DNA from: Prevotella sp.
GTDB taxonomy: Bacteria > Bacteroidota > Bacteroidia > Bacteroidales > Bacteroidaceae
Length of the DNA stretch: 64,000 nucleotides
Assembly (NCBI GenBank): GCA_021636625.1
Contig: JAJWLX010000004.1
Location: 54,625-118,624 of the forward strand
Reading direction: 5' to 3'
The position numbers and the translations under genes were made by a program. Every line of letters begins with the position of its first letter. Position 1 is the first letter of the stretch. Below, in pieces: positions 60,464 to 64,000 of this stretch. The notes under the pieces are model-generated. The model was given only the letters and a program-made list of their open reading frames with translations. It was not told the DNA's origin and ran no database searches.

Positions 60464-60913
60464 ATGAAGAGAACGTTTTTAGCGACATTTCTGTCGATTG
60501 TTTTTGCTATGGTAGCAGTAGCTTGCCACGGCAGTGATGAGAAAGAAATCGGTTATACAGAGTTGCCAGCACAGGCTCAGCAGTTTGTTAAGCAGTATTT
60601 TCCTACTGCTACCTACTCCCGTGTAGAGAAGGAGAAGGACAACGGAAAGTGGGAATATGAGGCAACATTGAACGATGGAACCAAAATAGATTTCAACAAC
60701 AAGGGAGAGTGGAAGAGCGTGGACTGCAAGTTCTCTGCTTTGCCATCAGGCATCATTCCTGATGTTATCGCTGCGGATATTGCCAAGCGCTATCCTTCAC
60801 AGCAGCCGTATAAGATAGAGAAGGAGATAGGTGGTTACGAAATCGACATCCCTGGCTACGACCTGTATTACAGCAGTACCGGTAAATTCATCCGTGCTGA
60901 ATTGGATAGATAA
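60464..60913 (+). CDS. Exported PepSY-like (DUF2874) protein
   Basis: 149 residues with a lipoprotein or secretory signal ending AVAC. Two repeats of the PepSY-like (DUF2874) pattern: LPAQAQQFVKQYFPTATYSRVEKE and LPSGIIPDVIAADIAKRYPSQQPYKIEKE. Proteins of this type in Bacteroidales are small periplasmic or surface proteins of unknown role, structurally like beta-lactamase inhibitor folds. It stands alone under its own promoter. Confidence 0.85.
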   Translation: MKRTFLATFLSIVFAMVAVACHGSDEKEIGYTELPAQAQQFVKQYFPTATYSRVEKEKDNGKWEYEATLNDGTKIDFNNKGEWKSVDCKFSALPSGIIPDVIAADIAKRYPSQQPYKIEKEIGGYEIDIPGYDLYYSSTGKFIRAELDR

Positions 60914-60954
60914 TTCTATTCAGCATTAACACTCATTCAATCCTATATTTTAAG

Positions 60955-60996
60955 CAAACCCCCATCCGGCTTGAGAAGGCTGGATGGGGGATTTCT
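60955..60996 (-). terminator. Terminator after the beta-propeller gene
   Basis: AACCCCCATCCGGC pairs with GCTGGATGGGGG; T run on the minus strand. Near-duplicate of the block at 59353-59392. Confidence 0.85.
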
Positions 60997-61016
60997 GTAT
61001 TTTGAGAATGCTTCGC

Positions 61017-62078
61017 TTACTTCTTGCGAGGCTGGATCTCGTAGGCTGGATTGTTGCGGATCTCCCAGCGGTCGAGCTTGGCGCCGTTGGTCAGGATCAG
61101 CTTCTCCTTCTGGTAACTTACGATGGTCTGGGATGGCAGACTCACACGGTCATCGCTCGCAAAGCTGCGGATTGGCTGAGAGAAGTCTCGCTTCTGGATA
61201 TCAGCCAGAGTGTATTCTGCCAGCTGCATCTTGCCGTCCTTCTCCATCGATACGAAGAACTTCTCCTTGTCGTCGGTCTTCGAGATGGAACGGATTTTCT
61301 CTGTTGCATTCTGGGTAATCTTGGCTGGCGCATCTCCCTTCTTCTCAATGATGTCCTGCACCTTCCAGGCATAGATGGTACCTGTACGAGGGATGAAACT
61401 GTAGAGCGAATCGCCTATCGCTTCCATATCATAGGATTCTGACTGCGGCTCAAACTTGCTGCCGATGAAATAGCTGCCGGTAGCCAGCTTGGCATAGACA
61501 TTGTTGTTGTTGGCTGCATTCATATCCAGCGCCTCACGGTCGAATACTCTGATATTGGTCTCCTTAGAGTCTCTTACGAACACCAGGCGAGGGGTGGCGC
61601 AAACGCATCCCGCCCACGAAACATTGCTGGCTGGCCAGGAACCGGTGCCCAGACGACTGAGATACTTACCCGTCTTCTTGTCGAAGATCTGCACCTCTCG
61701 GCTGTCGCCGGCTGCCACGAAGAGGTGGTCGCCCTCGACATATACATCCCTAGCCAGGGTGCGGTCGGCATTGCTGATACTGCGCTTCAGCTCCAGCGTT
61801 TCCGCATCGAAAACATCGATGCATTTGCCGGCAAAGTTGGCAACATACAGCTCTTCGCCATCGCTGAAGAGATTCACGGCATTCAGATCTCTGCCACCGA
61901 TGTTCTCGGAAGTGCGTGAGAGGTAGCCGTCGAGGTAGAAGTGGTCAGCCACCTTGATGGTATCCACCGGCTGCATTACTACTCGGTCTTCAGTAATCTC
62001 TCTGATTTCTGTCTGGTCGCAGGATGCCATTGCCAGCATCATCAGTCCTGCGCTTATCATCATTACGTCTTTTCTCAT
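61017..62078 (-). CDS. Beta-propeller-like lipoprotein
   Basis: 353 residues. Lipoprotein signal MMLAMASC. The mature part has repeating strands (LYVANFAGKCIDVFDAETLE, LFVAAGDSREVQIFDKKTG), as in BF-type 6-bladed beta-propellers. It starts 16 bases after the stop of the metallopeptidase lipoprotein, with which it is co-transcribed. A partner that holds or presents a ligand is plausible; no enzyme motif seen. Confidence 0.8.
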   Translation of the reverse strand: MRKDVMMISAGLMMLAMASCDQTEIREITEDRVVMQPVDTIKVADHFYLDGYLSRTSENIGGRDLNAVNLFSDGEELYVANFAGKCIDVFDAETLELKRSISNADRTLARDVYVEGDHLFVAAGDSREVQIFDKKTGKYLSRLGTGSWPASNVSWAGCVCATPRLVFVRDSKETNIRVFDREALDMNAANNNNVYAKLATGSYFIGSKFEPQSESYDMEAIGDSLYSFIPRTGTIYAWKVQDIIEKKGDAPAKITQNATEKIRSISKTDDKEKFFVSMEKDGKMQLAEYTLADIQKRDFSQPIRSFASDDRVSLPSQTIVSYQKEKLILTNGAKLDRWEIRNNPAYEIQPRKK

Positions 62079-62094
62079 TTCTTAGTCCTCCTTG

Positions 62095-63384
62095 TTATTT
62101 GGTATCTTCCTTGAGCGGGTTCTCGGTGAAGTACTTCACCAGTCGGCTCTTCTTGTAAAAATCATCTATGGTTTTCTGCAACACGGCGTCATCCTGGAAT
62201 ATCTCCATGATGTCGCAGTCGCGATACTGCGCATTCTCCGGTTTGTGGAAGCCCAGCAGGTTGCGGTCGGTATAAGGCAGGTCGCCCTTCTTGCTCAGCC
62301 ACATGTGCAGCTGCCAGATGAACTCTGTCCAACCTACGTTCACGCCTTCCGGAGTCTTTGCCGCATAGGTCATGTTGCTGTTGTGACCGTAATCCATGCA
62401 GTGCATGAACTCGTGGGTGATCGACTCCCATCCGCTGAAGGATGCATAATGGCCGTAGAAGTTCCAGTCGGTAATGCCCCAGGTGGCACCGCCGCCCAGT
62501 CCGCCATAGGCAGGTGAGGTCTGTCCGAGCACGAAGTTCTTCTTAGCCTTGAATCTCTCCACCTCGCTCTGGTACTTTTCGGCAGTGAATGGCACCTTTT
62601 CGTTGTCGTAGAGGTCGCCGCCCATCACCTTCTTGAAGTTTGCCATCACATACTTGTACTCCGGGGTGGTCATCATATAGGCATAGTTGGTGAGTATCAC
62701 CACCCACTCTCGGGCATAGATAGGTCTCATCTCGCGGAAGTTGTATGATTCGCCTACGGTAGGAGTCCATCCGAAGTTGGAGAAGCTGCAGTTCCACTGG
62801 GCATCAATTTTCTGGAGCATCTTGAAGTGTTCATCATCGCTGGTGAGTCGTGCCTTCATCTGGTTCATATCGAGATATGGACAAAGGAAGCTCACGAAAT
62901 TTCCGCTTTTCTTCTTCCATACATTTCTTCTGCCAATGAAGGATGGCTTGAACGAGAAGCGGGAGAAAGCAGGAACGGTTTCGAAAAAAGCCACCGGGAT
63001 ATACTCGTCTGCCTCCGGGATATACATCTCGAGGGTGACGTTGGAGACGGGTTTTGCACTCCAGCTGGTGATGACGAGCGAATCGCCCACTGCCGATTTC
63101 TTCACGCTGATCAGGTTGTTGGTCTGGAAGGTGTAGTCTGCCTTGCCGACGATTTCTGTTGAAGGGTCTGACAGATTCAGGATGTGCTTGGCAAACTCTG
63201 CCGGCAGCTTGTCGAAAGCCACGGTATCTTTCCTGAAGTCCTGCTGGAATGGCTGCTGGATGTCGTTGTACACAATCTTGTCTTCGTAGTCTGTGGAGCA
63301 GGAAGCCATCAGGGTCATCGCTGCCACGAGCGTAGTACCAGCTGCCAGAGCCGGAATCTTTCGATGTTTTTTCTGTTTCATCAT
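62095..63384 (-). CDS. Zinc metallopeptidase-like lipoprotein
   Basis: 429 residues. Lipobox LMASC. The zinc motif HEFMHCMDYGH (HExxHxxxxGH, metzincin-like) lies in ITHEFMHCMDYGHNSN at about residue 330. The region before it has N-terminal beta-rich domains (DSLVITSWSAKPVSNVTLEMY). Related proteins occur in SusC/SusD-type import loci as surface zinc hydrolases, but no SusC/D is seen here. It is first in a two-gene operon with the beta-propeller lipoprotein. Confidence 0.82.
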   Translation of the reverse strand: MMKQKKHRKIPALAAGTTLVAAMTLMASCSTDYEDKIVYNDIQQPFQQDFRKDTVAFDKLPAEFAKHILNLSDPSTEIVGKADYTFQTNNLISVKKSAVGDSLVITSWSAKPVSNVTLEMYIPEADEYIPVAFFETVPAFSRFSFKPSFIGRRNVWKKKSGNFVSFLCPYLDMNQMKARLTSDDEHFKMLQKIDAQWNCSFSNFGWTPTVGESYNFREMRPIYAREWVVILTNYAYMMTTPEYKYVMANFKKVMGGDLYDNEKVPFTAEKYQSEVERFKAKKNFVLGQTSPAYGGLGGGATWGITDWNFYGHYASFSGWESITHEFMHCMDYGHNSNMTYAAKTPEGVNVGWTEFIWQLHMWLSKKGDLPYTDRNLLGFHKPENAQYRDCDIMEIFQDDAVLQKTIDDFYKKSRLVKYFTENPLKEDTK

Positions 63385-63435
63385 TTTGGGTTTTTACTGT
63401 ATGATCATTTACTATTTCATTAAAATATTTGCTTG

Positions 63436-63467
63436 CAAAGATACTGAAAATAATTCAAAATACCAAA
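63436..63467 (-). promoter_or_regulatory. Promoter of the metallopeptidase operon
   Basis: TATCTTTG (63436-63443) with TTTG (63464-63467) 20 nt upstream on the minus strand, about 50 bp before the start. Confidence 0.75.
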
Positions 63468-63866
63468 TATTTAGAAGGATATTTTGTCTAGTCTTCTCAC
63501 CAGTGCTTCCGGTGCCCTGTGATGTGCCGCCTCCGGTGGTCACCCGGCTTTGCCAAATGCTTTGCTAAACTAAAACTTACTGACATAATACTAAAAATTT
63601 AAAAGATGATCGTCTGCGTCATATATGATGATTGCTTACGTCATATATGATGATTGCTCACGTCATATATGATGATTGCCTGCGTCATGTATGATGCAAG
63701 CTCATGCAGTATATGGCGTAGGCTGATGCTATATTGAGTGTAGGCTGATGCCCAATATGCCTCCTGCAAGCACCCTATATGCCGATATCCGAAACCATCT
63801 TTCATGGTGTTGCTACACTCTCGGGGAGTGGGTGATTTTTATGCTACCATCTCGGCGAGAAACTGC
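63444..63866. other. Gap between metallopeptidase operon and the Crp/Fnr gene
   Basis: 420 bp without a gene; holds the 22-bp array D and, at 63821-63840, a short CACTC/GAGTG hairpin followed by ATTTTT. Confidence 0.65.
63605..63780. repeat. 22-bp-period tandem array D
   Basis: Eight 22-bp units in perfect register. The first four are near-identical (GATGATTGCTTACGTCATAT type) and contain the palindrome TCATATATGA at unit borders. Units 5-8 decay stepwise but keep the phase. Confidence 0.9.
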
Positions 63867-64000
63867 TTATTTCATTTCATCCGAGTTGAGTATGGTGATG
63901 GTCTTGCCCTCAATCCTGATGGCACCCTTCTCCTCGAATTCGGAGAGGCAGCGGAGGAGCGAGAACTTCTGGATACCGAAGATATCTGCCATTTCCTGTC
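63867..64000 (-). CDS. Crp/Fnr family regulator, C-terminal end only
   Basis: Minus-strand frame entering from the right edge: QEMADIFGIQKFSLLRCLSE, then a wing EKGAIRIEGKTITIL, and a stop at 63867-63869. This is the helix-turn-helix of a Crp/Fnr-type regulator; the sensory domain lies beyond the window. Confidence 0.8.
   Translation of the reverse strand, partial: QEMADIFGIQKFSLLRCLSEFEEKGAIRIEGKTITILNSDEMK

Noticed and set aside
63605..63780. CRISPR array
   Set aside because: Units are contiguous 22-bp repeats without unique spacers, they decay along the array, and no cas gene is in the window.

Overview
The window reads as a chromosomal segment of a gut or oral Bacteroidales bacterium, most likely Prevotella/Segatella (S. 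copri-like). The support is indirect but consistent. Many starts are preceded by the Bacteroidetes -7 box TAnnTTTG, often with a TTTG or TTG about 19-21 nt upstream. Shine-Dalgarno sequences are weak or absent. The gene families are typical of the order: fused FeoA-FeoB, a DUF5107/TPR protein, DUF5119 and fimbrillin lipoproteins, DUF4105, and RNase Y downstream of zapA. The genus assignment is inference.

Layout. 1-5.4 kb: the end of a SpoIID-domain protein with an AmpG-like transporter, an SPFH / ribbon-helix-helix / membrane-protein operon under a large palindromic operator, yjbQ, and a small conserved protein. 6-8.2 kb: a redox operon (C_GCAxxG protein, ferredoxin, NapH-like protein, OxyR). 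8.4-9.2 kb: a decayed DUF362 gene and two tandem 28-29 residue membrane peptides. 9.5-29 kb: plant-polysaccharide and transport genes (pectinesterase family protein, GH35, GH2, GH28, sugar porter with DUF5107 protein, AraC regulator, SGNH hydrolase), mixed with a VOC-ogt-Fsr operon. 29-50.8 kb is mostly core: feoAB, secA, DUF4105, an envelope operon (outer membrane protein, lptC, CBS transporter-like protein, PpiD-like foldase), rfbA-wzc, a zapB-like gene, zapA, rny and a ttcA-like gene. 50.8-58.8 kb: a tyrosine recombinase divergent from a four-gene fimbrial operon whose tip-like protein ends in a glycine-rich domain. 58.8-64 kb: a MNT/HEPN pair between direct repeats, a PepSY-like protein, a beta-propeller and metallopeptidase lipoprotein pair, and the end of a Crp/Fnr regulator.

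Two observations deserve most attention. First, the 552-bp gap between the recombinase and the fimbrial operon holds 23-bp inverted repeats (22/23 identical) built like tyrosine-recombinase core sites. They bracket 218 bp containing two outward promoters, so this is a candidate invertible switch. Second, several intergenic regions (5.7, 13.8, 14.0, 52.1 and 63.7 kb) carry tandem arrays with an exact 22-bp period. Four of the five centre on a palindrome. The sequence differs completely between arrays while period and symmetry are kept. I know of no named element that matches.
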